A DNA stretch of 64,000 nucleotides from Sphingobacterium sp. CZ-UAM (GCF_002000245.1 NZ_MTCM01000003.1:124001-188000), one strand, 5' to 3'; numbered from the stretch's first letter, positions 1 to 9,263 are shown. Notes: generated by a model not told the origin, from the sequence alone. A program made the numbers and translations.

Positions 1-1
1 A

Positions 2-472
2 CTCCGCGCTGTGGGTATGGGCAAGCTTTGTGACCAATTTATTCAGAGCATGAACAGAGCCGCTGAAGGCGCTGTAAAAGAAGCCGCTCCGGTATTTGTA
101 AACGCATTATCTAAAATGACTATCACTGATGCGACCAATATTCTATTGGGCAGTAAACAAGATGCTGCAACGACTTTTTTCAAAACAAATACATCGGCCG
201 AATTGACGAGCAAGTTCAGTCCGGTCATTCAATCCGCGATGGGTGTAAATAATGTAGACCAATATTGGACGCAATTGACTTCAGCCTATAATAATTTACC
301 TCTAGGGAATAAGGTGGAAACAAATCTCACCGCTTATGTTACGCAAAAAGCGATCGATGGTTTGTTTATTAAGGTAGCTGATCAGGAATCAAAAATCAGA
401 AACAATATCGGCGGAAGTAGAAATACAAATATTTTGCAAAAAGTATTTGGCTACGCAGATGAGAAAAAATAA
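2..472 (+). CDS. DUF4197 family protein, 5' end outside window
   Basis: The reading frame is open from the first bases of the window (codons L-R-A-V-G-M-G-K), so this is the C-terminal part of a longer gene and the GTG at 11 is not a true start. About 157 residues are visible. The pattern GMGKLCDQF...SMNRAAEGA, followed by PVFVNALSKMT and an ending NILQKVFG, fits the DUF4197 family, exported bacterial proteins of unknown function of about 230-250 residues. The signal peptide expected for the family would lie upstream and cannot be checked. A strong terminator follows, so this is the last gene of its transcript. No function is claimed. Confidence 0.85.
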   Translation, partial: LRAVGMGKLCDQFIQSMNRAAEGAVKEAAPVFVNALSKMTITDATNILLGSKQDAATTFFKTNTSAELTSKFSPVIQSAMGVNNVDQYWTQLTSAYNNLPLGNKVETNLTAYVTQKAIDGLFIKVADQESKIRNNIGGSRNTNILQKVFGYADEKK

Positions 473-534
473 ACTAAACAAGGGTTATTAGTCCATAGAA
501 AAGTACAGGACTTGAGCTAAACATTAGATCTTAT

Positions 535-576
535 AAACAAGACTTGTCAGTTTATTGACAAGTCTTGTTTGTTTTT
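535..576 (+). terminator. Rho-independent terminator after DUF4197 gene
   Basis: A perfect 12-bp stem (538-549 with 556-567, extended by A-T pairs to 535/570) closes a 6-nt loop and is followed by a T-rich run at 568-576. It separates the DUF4197 gene from pepT. It also overlaps the TTG at 555 that an automatic start caller might choose for pepT, which supports the later ATG. Confidence 0.85.
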
Positions 577-635
577 GGTCGAAGCCCATTAGAATTTGTA
601 AATTTGGTCACCCTTATCACATTAAGGCGATTAGC

Positions 636-1898
636 ATGAGTACATTTGAGATTAATAACATAAATGACTTTTCAGTTTCGGAAAGATTTCAACGTTACGT
701 ACAGATTGATACGCAATCTGATGTCAATTCACCAACATGTCCATCTACCGAAAAACAGAAAAATCTGGGCAAATTATTGGTAGAGGAACTCTTATCATTG
801 GGCATTTCAGATGCCGCTATGGATGAAAATGGTTACATTTATGCGACCATTCCTTCAAATACTTCCAAGAAAGTTCCGGTTATCTGTTTCTGCTCGCATA
901 TGGACACGTCTCCGGATTCTTCGGGCAAAGATGTAAAACCATTGGTACACCCTAATTACCAAGGACAAGATTTGGTGCTTCCGGATGATACCAGCATAGT
1001 AATCAGGTATGCAGAACATCCTGACCTGGCCAACCAGATCGGAAATGATGTGATTACAGCCAGCGGAACAACGCTTTTAGGCGCTGATGATAAGGCTGGT
1101 ATAGCTGAAATCATGGATGCAGCACGTCTATTGATGAAACATCCGGAGATTAAACATGGTGATATCAAGATTTTATTCACGCCAGACGAAGAGATCGGCC
1201 GTGGTGTTGATAAAGCAGACCTAAAGCGCCTGGCAGCAGACTTTGCCTACACCATGGATGGTGAAAAAGCGGGCACAATCGAAGATGAAACATTCTCGGC
1301 AGATGGAGCAACGTTGACCATCCACGGCGTCTCAGTACATCCTGGCTTTGCGAAAGGAAAAATGCAGAGTGCGATAAAAATCGCCAGTGCGGTCATAGAT
1401 GCCCTGCCAAAAGACAGACTCTCTCCTGAAAGCACCAATAAAAAAGATGGATTTGTGCATCCGGTAAATATCAGTGGATCCGTGGAGAAGGCTGAAATTC
1501 AGTTTATCGTTCGCGACCACCTGACTTCTAATCTCAAAAAACACGAAGATGAACTGGAAGCGATAGCAAAATCTATCGTTGCGCGTTATCCAAATTGTAC
1601 CTATACATTCACAGTAAAAGAGCAATACCGCAACATGAAAGAAGTCTTGGATCAACATCCAGAAATCATGGAGATCGGTATGGAAGCGATCACAAGAGCA
1701 GGTATGGTCGCGGAAAGAAGAAGTATCCGAGGTGGTACCGACGGTTCACGTCTTTCATTTATGGGTCTCCCATGTCCTAATATTTTCGCGGGAGGACACG
1801 CGTTTCATGGCAAACAGGAATGGGTATCTGTACAAGATATGGAAAAAGCGGTCAAAACAATTTTGCATGTTGTATCTTTATGGGAAGAAAAAGCATAA
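636..1898 (+). CDS. pepT: Peptidase T (tripeptide aminopeptidase, M20B)
   Basis: Cytoplasmic two-zinc aminopeptidase that removes the N-terminal residue of tripeptides. The 420-residue length fits the family (about 410). Visible metal and catalytic sites are HMD at 88-90, GADDKAG at 149-155, PDEEIG at 183-188, TMDGE at 207-211 and a late GGHAFHGKQEW. The frame is open upstream to 555, but that codon is TTG and sits inside the preceding terminator hairpin, so the ATG at 636 (MSTFEIN) is chosen. The nitroreductase gene starts 27 nt downstream and is probably co-transcribed. Confidence 0.95.
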   Translation: MSTFEINNINDFSVSERFQRYVQIDTQSDVNSPTCPSTEKQKNLGKLLVEELLSLGISDAAMDENGYIYATIPSNTSKKVPVICFCSHMDTSPDSSGKDVKPLVHPNYQGQDLVLPDDTSIVIRYAEHPDLANQIGNDVITASGTTLLGADDKAGIAEIMDAARLLMKHPEIKHGDIKILFTPDEEIGRGVDKADLKRLAADFAYTMDGEKAGTIEDETFSADGATLTIHGVSVHPGFAKGKMQSAIKIASAVIDALPKDRLSPESTNKKDGFVHPVNISGSVEKAEIQFIVRDHLTSNLKKHEDELEAIAKSIVARYPNCTYTFTVKEQYRNMKEVLDQHPEIMEIGMEAITRAGMVAERRSIRGGTDGSRLSFMGLPCPNIFAGGHAFHGKQEWVSVQDMEKAVKTILHVVSLWEEKA

Positions 1899-1925
1899 AT
1901 ACATTCTAAAATCAACATATTTTTA

Positions 1926-2489
1926 ATGAAAAACGACGTTTTAAAAGCAATACACTACAGAAGATCGGTCTTTCAAGCTTCTTTTACCGAAGAAGAAGTC
2001 AGCAAAGAGGATATCCTTAGCATTTTAGAAGCAGCCAATGCTGCTCCAACACATAAACGGACACAGCCTTGGCGTTTTGTCATCTTCCGCAAAGAAGGAC
2101 TTCAACGTTTGGGAGCTGAACTATCTCGCATCTATAAATCGGTTACACCTGCAGAAAAATACACGGAAGCAACTGAAATTACCATGGGCAAAAAAGCAAC
2201 ACAGTCAAATGTTGCGATTGCGCTGATTGTTAATTATACGGGCGAAGTACCAGAATGGGAAGAACTTGCCTGTACTGCTGCCGCTGTAGAAAATATGTGG
2301 CTTGCTGCACACTCCTTGAATTTAGGCGGTTACTGGGCTACACCGGGTCTGATCAATCATCTGGGCAGCTTCCTTAATCTGGAAGAGAATCAAAAATGTA
2401 TCGGCCTATTTTACCTAGGACATCATGAGTCGGATGCGCGCGAACCGGTGCGTACCCCTATCGAAGAAAAAATCCGTTGGGAAGAGTAA
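1926..2489 (+). CDS. Nitroreductase family protein (YdjA-like)
   Basis: Predicted FMN-dependent NAD(P)H oxidoreductase of 187 residues, the usual length for the small nitroreductase subfamily. Family signatures are the N-terminal RRSVFQ (phosphate of FMN), AAPTHKRTQPWRFVIF around residues 38-53, and a C-terminal LGHHESD segment. The natural substrate cannot be told; enzymes of this type reduce nitroaromatics or quinones in vitro. It begins 27 nt after pepT and is followed by a terminator, so pepT-nitroreductase is a likely two-gene operon. Confidence 0.9.
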   Translation: MKNDVLKAIHYRRSVFQASFTEEEVSKEDILSILEAANAAPTHKRTQPWRFVIFRKEGLQRLGAELSRIYKSVTPAEKYTEATEITMGKKATQSNVAIALIVNYTGEVPEWEELACTAAAVENMWLAAHSLNLGGYWATPGLINHLGSFLNLEENQKCIGLFYLGHHESDAREPVRTPIEEKIRWEE

Positions 2490-2502
2490 ATCTTCAAATG
2501 CA

Positions 2503-2547
2503 CACAAAGCGGTTCAATATTCTCTTTGGACCGCTTTGTCTCTTTTT
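2503..2547 (+). terminator. Rho-independent terminator after nitroreductase
   Basis: Stem ACAAAGCGGT (2504-2513) pairs with ACCGCTTTGT (2530-2539) and extends inward by several pairs including one G-U. It is followed by TCTCTTTTT. It ends the pepT-nitroreductase transcript. Confidence 0.85.
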
Positions 2548-2639
2548 AACCACAGGTACTATAATCCTCGATTACACTTTAGAGAAAAAGATTAGATAGT
2601 GTGTAATCTGGTATAATATCAGGAGCCCGCAGCAGTTTT

Positions 2640-3043
2640 TAGGCTTCATTTATCTTAAATATAAGCACTGTTACTCCAAATGATCTTGTTATCAAAGTAA
2701 TCAAGATCAGCGATGACCTAAATGAATTAATCTTTTGTCCAAACAAGTTTAGTCTTAGTTCAACAGGATACTCATTTGGACCAAACTTAAGAGCATTTGT
2801 CTTGACCTTGGTTATATTTCCCTCAAAGTAAATCTTCTTTTATAGATTTGATAGCAGCGATACTCCAACTGCATTAAGCTTTTGTCCAAACAAGTTCAGC
2901 GTTAGCTCAACAGGATACTCATTTGAACAGACAGTAAGATCATTTGGTTTATCTGTTAGGTCATTTGATGAAATGCTGAATGCGTTTGATCAAAACGTTG
3001 ATCCCAACAGTAAGTGTATACTCACCTTAAAAACATAGGTTTA
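2640..3043 (+). repeat. Degenerate 21-nt (7-residue) repeat locus with 147-nt duplication
   Basis: This stretch has no conventional gene. Two imperfect direct copies of about 75-90 nt (2709-2798 and 2856-2945) lie exactly 147 nt apart, that is seven units of 21 nt. In the frame where both copies align, translation is open from 2643 to a stop at 2829-2831, then again to a stop near 3041. Phenylalanine codons recur every 21 nt (2775, 2796, 2817; 2922, 2943, 2964, 2985), giving units such as SFEQTVR, SFGLSVR and SFDEMLN. Neither frame shows a clear start. It reads as the remnant of a gene for a heptad-repeat protein, or as a non-coding repeat that keeps phase. Confidence 0.6.
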
Positions 3044-3100
3044 AAGCACTTTGAACATGATTTCATCCCATTTTCATCGAATATACATGTTAATATGCCA

Positions 3101-4297
3101 TTAATATAAAAAGCCAAACAGCCATAACGGAACCTTATTTTGATGACCAAATTCAATATCATCTGCCGCGATATAGGCATTTTCTATCCCTTGAATTTGT
3201 TTATTGGGTTTATTCCTCCCTCCTATCTCAAATGTGTACTTTTCATCTACAATAAAATCTCCTTGATCTGTGAAGTTGACCTGGTGTTGGAATACGAGTT
3301 GATTGACAAAAAACGTTTCTCTTAGATTTCCACGGTTAACATTTTCATGTGCAAATAAAAAAGAAAGATTAGTGTTTTCAAGAAAAATCTTTGAAGGCTT
3401 TTGTAGCTGACTTATTCCTTCACCCACCTTATAAAGGTTATGTGTCAAGCCAATTTCATCCAAATAGTGTAGGTAAGACAACAAAGTCGTCCGGCTAATT
3501 CCAATTTTTTCGCTAAGCTTACTCACATTAGGAACAAAAGGGACAGATCCAGCGATGATCACGAGTAATTGCTTAATCTTCGTAACATAGGCGATATCTA
3601 CATTACGTAAAAGTGGCAATTCGATCTCCACAATCATGCTGATGACCTCCATTACGCGCATCGCATATAAATCAAGCTGCTCTTGGTAATAAGGATAATA
3701 ACCATAGGTCAGATATTTTTCGAAATACTGAAAAGGTTTGACCAGATCATTGATCTCATAAGCCAGCTTATTATGTTCTTGCAGAAGTTGATCCAAAGTA
3801 AACACAGGAAAAGTAGCTTTTGTTTCCAATGAGAGAAATTCCCGAAAAGAAAATCCCTGCATCTTGTAAACGATTGCTCTACGACTTAGATCGGCACGTG
3901 CATTGAGTATCTCTAAAAGCGAGGACCCTGTGAAGACAATCTTCATCTCAGGGTAGTCATCATAAATATTTTTTAATAATTGTGCCCAGCCCTCATATTT
4001 ATGTACTTCATCCAAAAACAGATACTTTCCTCCTTTTTGATCAAATTCATAAACTAAATCCAACAAAGATCTATTATTAAACCAAACCGTATCCAAACTG
4101 ACATAAAGCACTTCGTCTAATCGATCTAACAAATTCAGCTTAATGTATTGTAGTAATAACGTTGTCTTACCGATTCCCCTCGCCCCTTTGATTCCAATTA
4201 AGCGAGCAGACCAGTTAATTTGGTACATTATATTTCGTACAAAATCCATATTAACAAACTGTATACGTCGTTGAAATTGTTGGATTAGTTCTTCCAT
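3101..4297 (-). CDS. AAA ATPase with C-terminal DUF4143-like domain
   Basis: 398-residue P-loop ATPase of the AAA_14/DUF4143 type. Walker A is GARGIGKTT (38-46), Walker B LFLDE (93-97), and a sensor-like IVFTGSSLLEI follows near 120-130. A winged-helix-like part (VSKLSEKIGISRTTLLSYL) precedes the C-terminal domain. That domain normally carries a PD-(D/E)XK-like core; here the corresponding stretch is FEIGGRNK, so nuclease chemistry is doubtful. Such proteins are common and patchily distributed in Bacteroidota; their role is poorly known. It stands alone, next to the decayed repeat locus. The start ATG at 4297 lies about 50 nt from a good -7 element. Confidence 0.85.
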   Translation of the reverse strand: MEELIQQFQRRIQFVNMDFVRNIMYQINWSARLIGIKGARGIGKTTLLLQYIKLNLLDRLDEVLYVSLDTVWFNNRSLLDLVYEFDQKGGKYLFLDEVHKYEGWAQLLKNIYDDYPEMKIVFTGSSLLEILNARADLSRRAIVYKMQGFSFREFLSLETKATFPVFTLDQLLQEHNKLAYEINDLVKPFQYFEKYLTYGYYPYYQEQLDLYAMRVMEVISMIVEIELPLLRNVDIAYVTKIKQLLVIIAGSVPFVPNVSKLSEKIGISRTTLLSYLHYLDEIGLTHNLYKVGEGISQLQKPSKIFLENTNLSFLFAHENVNRGNLRETFFVNQLVFQHQVNFTDQGDFIVDEKYTFEIGGRNKPNKQIQGIENAYIAADDIEFGHQNKVPLWLFGFLY

Positions 4298-4662
4298 GGC
4301 ATATTGTTTATTTTTTGTTTAAAATGTTTTTTGTTTAGTATACAATACAAAAATAGACAAAATTGTTCATCACATTAAACAAAATAAACAAATATCGTTC
4401 AGTAAAATAAACAAACCGCGATTATATTCCCTATAAAGAACTTGCTGCCGTAATACTGCTCCAATACATAAAACTGCATTGGCTTTTCCTCACTTTACAA
4501 TTTTTGCTTCTCCACTGAAGATATCTTATGATAGTATTGTGTTAACACAGCAGCTTTTTTTAAATATTTAATAACAGAATCTTAACCATTTAACAATCTT
4601 GCAGCGATAATTTCGCAACATACTTGTGACAAACAACTGATCAACGAAAACGAAAACTTATC
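4298..4662. promoter_or_regulatory. Divergent promoter region with repeated TTTGTTTATTTT boxes
   Basis: 365 bp without a gene. For the ATPase (minus strand) a TATTTTTG -7 element matching the Bacteroidota consensus TAnnTTTG lies at 4348-4355. The 12-mer AAAATAAACAAA occurs at 4381-4392 and 4404-4415, 23 bp apart, and a related box in the opposite orientation overlaps 4308-4322; these could be operator sites for the ATPase gene. For the receptor (plus strand) the best -7 candidate is TAATTTCG near 4608, one mismatch from consensus. I see no RNA gene. Confidence 0.4.
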
Positions 4663-7600
4663 ATGCAAAGAAACATCATTTGGTTAATGCTCTTAACCAT
4701 TATTACATTCCTTCAAATTCCAAATAACACTTGGGCCCAGGGGACTGAAGCAACAATTACCGGCCGGATCACAGATAGCAATGGACCCGTGAAAGGTACG
4801 TCAGTGTCCGTTAAAAATGAATCGACGGGCTTTAAACAGACAACATTAACCAATCAGAATGGTGTCTACACTTTCCAACAATTACCGTTAGGCTCGCCAT
4901 ATACAATAGCTGTAAACCATGTTGGCTACTCGGAACAAAAAAAGACCGATTATAAGTTGAGCTATGGCGATGAACTCAATGTAGATTTTACCTTAACTTC
5001 CGCCGAGAATAAATTGGATGAAGTAGTCGTTCAAGGGGCAGCAGGCGATTTAAAAAACAAGATCAAAACACTAGGCGCATCGACCGCTATTACTGCCAAC
5101 GATCTCAAAAAAATGCCCGTCAATGGACGAAATTTTTCTTCTTTAATTGACTTATCACCTGTCAGCAGTAATACGAACCTGGCGGGACAGCGCGCTTCTT
5201 CCACAAATTTCACGGTAGACGGTATGAACTCCAGAAGTACTGTAGCTGGAGGAAACAGCGGTGGAGCCTATTCGATCTCCATGGAGGCTATTCGGGAATT
5301 CAAAGTTGTAACCAATGACTATGACGTTACTTTTGGTCGTAGTGGCGGCGGGAGTATTACCACTGTAACCAAATCAGGAACAAATACGCTAACTGGAAGT
5401 GCATTCACTTTTGCCCGTGCGGGCTGGCTTTCGAGCAAATACAACCTGAACGGAACTCCGAGAAAACAAAAATTCTCAACTTACCAATATGGTTTCTCCC
5501 TTGGCGGGCCGATCATCAAGGATAAAGCCCATTTCTTCGTCACTTGGGACCGCCAAATGGATACCCGTCCACTTCATATCGCTGACATTCAAACAACAGC
5601 GGATATTGCGCGTTATAAAGTAACTCAGACTACTTTAGATGAGTTTACGCAAATTGCCATAGGTAAATATGGTGCTAGTGCCGACCGTCTCTTTGGTTCT
5701 TTTGATAAAAAGAAAAAGACTGATGCTGCATTCGCCCGAATTGATTGGCAATTGAATGAAAAAAACTTATTGACTGTCCGTAATAACTTTGTCTACGATT
5801 CGGACAACCAACAAGAAGGGGATAATACGGGTATTAATGCTTTCGAATCGTACACTAACAGAAAGTATATAAACAATAGCCTTATGGCTTCTTTGCGTAC
5901 CTCGATCAATTCTAGCGTGACCAATGATTTAAAGATCCAGCATTTTTATGAACGCTCTGAAGCACAGCATAATGTTGATGGATTTGACCAGTCACACAGT
6001 ATTCCCCGTGCAATCGTCGAATCCATTCAATCAGTAGATGGCACAAATAAATACAACAATTCTATCCAACTCGGTGGTCAACGCTTTTCACCAGAATGGT
6101 TCAATGGCAATATGCTACAGTTGGTCAATAACCTATACTATAATACAGATAAGATCAAATATACTTTTGGTGCAGATATCATGTATACCAACATGGATTT
6201 TCGTTATGGAAGTGAAATGAACGGTCGCTTTTATTTTACTGGTTTACAAAACTTCAATAACCTAACTCCTTATCGTTATGCCCGTGATGTCTATATGACT
6301 GACAAGGAAAATACGTTGGTTAACAATCTGGCTATAGGAGTCTATGGGCAGATGGAGGCAAAGATTGCACGAGGTTTAGATGTTGTCGGTGGCCTACGCA
6401 TGGACAACACGAAATACCTCAAGAAAGCTACATTCAATCAGACGGTCTATGACGAACTAGGTCTTTCAACCGACAATGGGATCAACACTTTTCAAATACA
6501 ACCACGTGTGCAATTCAACTGGGATATCAATGAAGAGAAGAAAAATATCATCCGTTTTGGAGCTGGTATATTTGGTTCGGCACTCAACCCATATTCTATG
6601 TTAAACAATATGTTGTTTGATGGTTCTCGAATTGCAGGGGTAGACATCACGGATCCTACATTAATTCCCAAACCCAATTTCCCCGGATATCGCAAGGATC
6701 CGGATAGCGCCCCTGGGCGTGAGTTATTGGACAATCCAAAGATCGAAAAGCTTGTTACAATCAATATGAACAGTAAGGACGTTAAGGTACCGACTGTATA
6801 TAAAGCCAACATTTCTGTCAATCACTTTTTCTCGCCTTCGCTACGCGTTGGTTTAAGTGCTTATGGTACTTGGGGCCGCAACAACTATATGTATGTAGAT
6901 CGCAACATGGTGGAGGATCCTTATTTTAGGTTGACTGCCGAGGGCAACCGTGGGGTATATGTTCCCGCATCCAGTATCAATACAACAAACGGTGCTGCCA
7001 ACTGGACCAATAGCCGTAAAACCAAACAGGTAGGCCGGGTATTGGAAATGAACAGTGATGGAAAAAATGATTCGTACACTTTTGTATTGGACGGAACCTA
7101 TCGTTACTACAAGGATGGACAAATCACAATGTCCTATACCTGGAATGATACCAAAGATAACACCTCGTATAATGGTAATGTTGCCAATACCGCTACGCTC
7201 TCCCTAATGGTCAAAGACGATCCGCGCGACTTGACTACAATGGCATATTCAGATAATCAATTCCGTCATAAGGTTGTTTTCTATGGAACCATGCCTTCAC
7301 TATGGGGTGTATCTATGGGATTACGCTTTAGCGGAATTGCAGGCTCCCGCTATTCCTTGGCAGTAAATGGCAATGTAAACGGTGACTTTGTAAACTCCAA
7401 TGATCTTGCCTTTGTCTACGATCCTAATAGTTCGAATACACCAGAATATATCAAGAATGGTATTCAAGCAATCTTGGATGATCCAAATGCGGAACAGAGC
7501 ATTAAAAACTATATCAATGGAAACCTAGGACGTATAGCTGAACGGAATGGTGGTATCAACGGTTTCTATGGTGTATTCGATCTGCATTTGGCCAAAAACG

Positions 7601-7836
7601 TAAAAATATACAAAAAACATGGTATTGAAGCTTCGGTGGATATCTTCAATGTAGCTAACCTGCTCAAAAAAAGCTGGGGTGTAGGGCATAACTTAGGCAA
7701 ACAAAATCTATATGCTATTAAAAGCTTTGATGCTACTAATCAACAATATATTTACAACATGAGCTCAGGTGTAGGTGTATCCAATTTAAATGGTAATCCT
7801 TATCAAATACAGCTCGGCTTGCGGTACGCATTTTAA
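4663..7836 (+). CDS. TonB-dependent receptor, Oar-like, with carboxypeptidase-regulatory N-domain
   Basis: Outer-membrane 22-strand barrel receptor of 1057 residues. A signal peptide (1-26, ending NTWAQ) is followed by a carboxypeptidase-regulatory-like beta domain (about 28-115), a plug (about 130-245, with SSLIDLSPVSSNTN and FTVDGMNSRSTV) and the barrel, ending in the terminal aromatic LGLRYAF. The layout resembles Oar-like receptors that move large or peptide ligands; there is no SusD partner, so it is not a standard SusCD glycan system. The ligand is unknown. It is transcribed alone and ends at a bidirectional terminator shared with the convergent sigma/anti-sigma operon. Confidence 0.9.
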   Translation: MQRNIIWLMLLTIITFLQIPNNTWAQGTEATITGRITDSNGPVKGTSVSVKNESTGFKQTTLTNQNGVYTFQQLPLGSPYTIAVNHVGYSEQKKTDYKLSYGDELNVDFTLTSAENKLDEVVVQGAAGDLKNKIKTLGASTAITANDLKKMPVNGRNFSSLIDLSPVSSNTNLAGQRASSTNFTVDGMNSRSTVAGGNSGGAYSISMEAIREFKVVTNDYDVTFGRSGGGSITTVTKSGTNTLTGSAFTFARAGWLSSKYNLNGTPRKQKFSTYQYGFSLGGPIIKDKAHFFVTWDRQMDTRPLHIADIQTTADIARYKVTQTTLDEFTQIAIGKYGASADRLFGSFDKKKKTDAAFARIDWQLNEKNLLTVRNNFVYDSDNQQEGDNTGINAFESYTNRKYINNSLMASLRTSINSSVTNDLKIQHFYERSEAQHNVDGFDQSHSIPRAIVESIQSVDGTNKYNNSIQLGGQRFSPEWFNGNMLQLVNNLYYNTDKIKYTFGADIMYTNMDFRYGSEMNGRFYFTGLQNFNNLTPYRYARDVYMTDKENTLVNNLAIGVYGQMEAKIARGLDVVGGLRMDNTKYLKKATFNQTVYDELGLSTDNGINTFQIQPRVQFNWDINEEKKNIIRFGAGIFGSALNPYSMLNNMLFDGSRIAGVDITDPTLIPKPNFPGYRKDPDSAPGRELLDNPKIEKLVTINMNSKDVKVPTVYKANISVNHFFSPSLRVGLSAYGTWGRNNYMYVDRNMVEDPYFRLTAEGNRGVYVPASSINTTNGAANWTNSRKTKQVGRVLEMNSDGKNDSYTFVLDGTYRYYKDGQITMSYTWNDTKDNTSYNGNVANTATLSLMVKDDPRDLTTMAYSDNQFRHKVVFYGTMPSLWGVSMGLRFSGIAGSRYSLAVNGNVNGDFVNSNDLAFVYDPNSSNTPEYIKNGIQAILDDPNAEQSIKNYINGNLGRIAERNGGINGFYGVFDLHLAKNVKIYKKHGIEASVDIFNVANLLKKSWGVGHNLGKQNLYAIKSFDATNQQYIYNMSSGVGVSNLNGNPYQIQLGLRYAF

Positions 7837-7852
7837 GCAATGAGAAAGTTCT

Positions 7853-7900
7853 TTTAAAAAAGCACGCCATTTCTATATAGAAATGGCGTACTTTTTTAAA
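7853..7900. terminator. Bidirectional terminator (perfect 26-nt palindrome)
   Basis: A perfect palindrome at 7864-7889 (ACGCCATTTCTA and its complement) is flanked by A-rich sequence on the left and TTTTTT on the right, so it can end both the receptor gene (plus) and the anti-sigma gene (minus). Confidence 0.85.
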
Positions 7901-7901
7901 A

Positions 7902-8609
7902 TTATTTCTTTTCTATTCCAAAACAATGCGGTGGTTTGATAATATTCGACTGGATGGAATTTTTCAGCTCCTTCAGAGGAAAAGAAATCTTCAGACGACC
8001 TTTTGTTCCCTGCCACTTACCGCCAGAGTGAAGAAGTCGTATAGCCTCGTCGACGAGCGCTTGCTCAGGTGTTCCTTCCGCGCGAATCTGCTCTGGCAAT
8101 CCGCCTTTACCAATCTTGAAACTAACAATAATCTCCCCCCCTTTTCCAGCATCCTTTACCTGATCATTTAAATATTGCTCATAGGCTTTCCATCCACCAA
8201 GCGGTGTAGCATCTCCACCATCCAACAGTGGCTCAATAGCCACCCTATTTTCTGGTTCACTCAATGTGACATCTGTTGTCCGCTCAGCCTTACCATCAAA
8301 ATGTTTAAAATATAGAAGTGCCAACAATGCAACAAACAAAACTCCGGCTGCCGCACCTACGGCCAAACGCTGCCAGGTATAATATTGCGCGTGTCTCGTC
8401 GCTATTGTATGCTCGACCCGACGGTTAAGTCTTTGTTGCAACAAACTTAACTGTCTCGCATCCACACCATTCTGCAATCGATATCCATCAATGGCATCCT
8501 GTAAAAAAGGATCTTCTAATGCTTCCTTTTCCAGTTGAAACATTTCCTCTTTACTCATCAGGCCATGGATGTAATTATGAATTCGCGATAATTGATAATT
8601 ATTTTCCAT
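7902..8609 (-). CDS. Membrane anti-sigma-like protein with TonB-C-like domain
   Basis: 235 residues. An N-terminal helical part (1-80) with LSRIHNYIHGLMSKEE and LEDPFLQDAIDGY resembles the cytoplasmic part of Bacteroidota anti-sigma proteins. One transmembrane helix follows at about 82-100 (VGAAAGVLFVALLALLY). The periplasmic C-terminus has GGWKAYEQYLND and VSFKIGKGGLPEQI, the look of a TonB C-terminal-like domain. Its first 11 nt overlap the end of the sigma-factor gene, the classic arrangement of a sigma factor and its membrane antagonist. Assignment as anti-sigma is inference from position and topology. Confidence 0.75.
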   Translation of the reverse strand: MENNYQLSRIHNYIHGLMSKEEMFQLEKEALEDPFLQDAIDGYRLQNGVDARQLSLLQQRLNRRVEHTIATRHAQYYTWQRLAVGAAAGVLFVALLALLYFKHFDGKAERTTDVTLSEPENRVAIEPLLDGGDATPLGGWKAYEQYLNDQVKDAGKGGEIIVSFKIGKGGLPEQIRAEGTPEQALVDEAIRLLHSGGKWQGTKGRLKISFPLKELKNSIQSNIIKPPHCFGIEKK

Positions 8610-9147
8610 TTTCTTTCCTTTCCATACAGATCTTCAAATTGCGCTTCCCATTCTGGATAGCACTCTTGACTTTATTCAGGTCATACCCCGTTAAATCTGC
8701 AATATCTTTATAGCACTTTTGTTCGAGATAAAACAAACGTACACATTCTTTCTGTTCCTGGTTTAAGGTTTCCATACAACCTTCTAATCGCTCAAAATCC
8801 CTTTCTTCCCATTTTGCCTCCTCACTGTTATTGAGCTTTTGTTCACTTTCAAACAAATTATCTTCAATATCTACTTGCGTCGTACGTTTATCTTTACGCA
8901 ATTGCATCAAGCAATAATTCTTACTGTATACGTGCAACCAACTTTTAAAATTGTCAACTTCGTAATGGCGCAGCTTCTGAATGAGTTCTTCAAAAATCTG
9001 CATAACCGCATCCTGACTACGATCGGGATCTTGCAAATACTTGAAGCACACACCATAAAGCAGGGACATGTAAGGCGAATATAATTTCCCCAGCGCAGAC
9101 AGGTCTCCTGTTGTTTTATAATGTTGTAATAGCTCTTTTTCGTTCAT
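8599..9147 (-). CDS. RNA polymerase sigma-70 family (ECF-type) sigma factor
   Basis: 182 residues. Region 2 covers about residues 20-85 (SLLYGVCFKYLQDPDRSQDA, then NFKSWLHVYSKNYCLMQLRK); region 4 lies near the C-terminus (LNQEQKECVRLFYLEQKCYKDIADLTG-type helix-turn-helix). The frame extends to a GTG at 9162, but the ATG at 9147 is preferred. The gene overlaps its downstream partner by 11 nt. It probably directs a small regulon in response to a signal sensed by that partner; the neighbouring receptor genes are not in FecIR arrangement and need not be targets. Confidence 0.88.
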   Translation of the reverse strand: MNEKELLQHYKTTGDLSALGKLYSPYMSLLYGVCFKYLQDPDRSQDAVMQIFEELIQKLRHYEVDNFKSWLHVYSKNYCLMQLRKDKRTTQVDIEDNLFESEQKLNNSEEAKWEERDFERLEGCMETLNQEQKECVRLFYLEQKCYKDIADLTGYDLNKVKSAIQNGKRNLKICMERKENGK

Positions 9148-9263
9148 GCGCAAATCTTTCACCTTAATGATGAATTAAGATACGGTTTTCCATAAATAAA
9201 GCAAGTAGCGGGTGCAAATAATCATCAATAAAATTACCATTAAACAAATTACTTGCTTCGGGC

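Noticed and set aside
4541..4550. GTGTTAACAC palindrome upstream of the first receptor as an operator
   Set aside because: Only 10 bp, not placed over a recognisable promoter, and unrelated to any regulator in the window.
4663..7836. SusC-type glycan transporter
   Set aside because: There is no SusD-like lipoprotein next to it and the domain layout is Oar-like, so a polysaccharide-utilisation locus is not supported.
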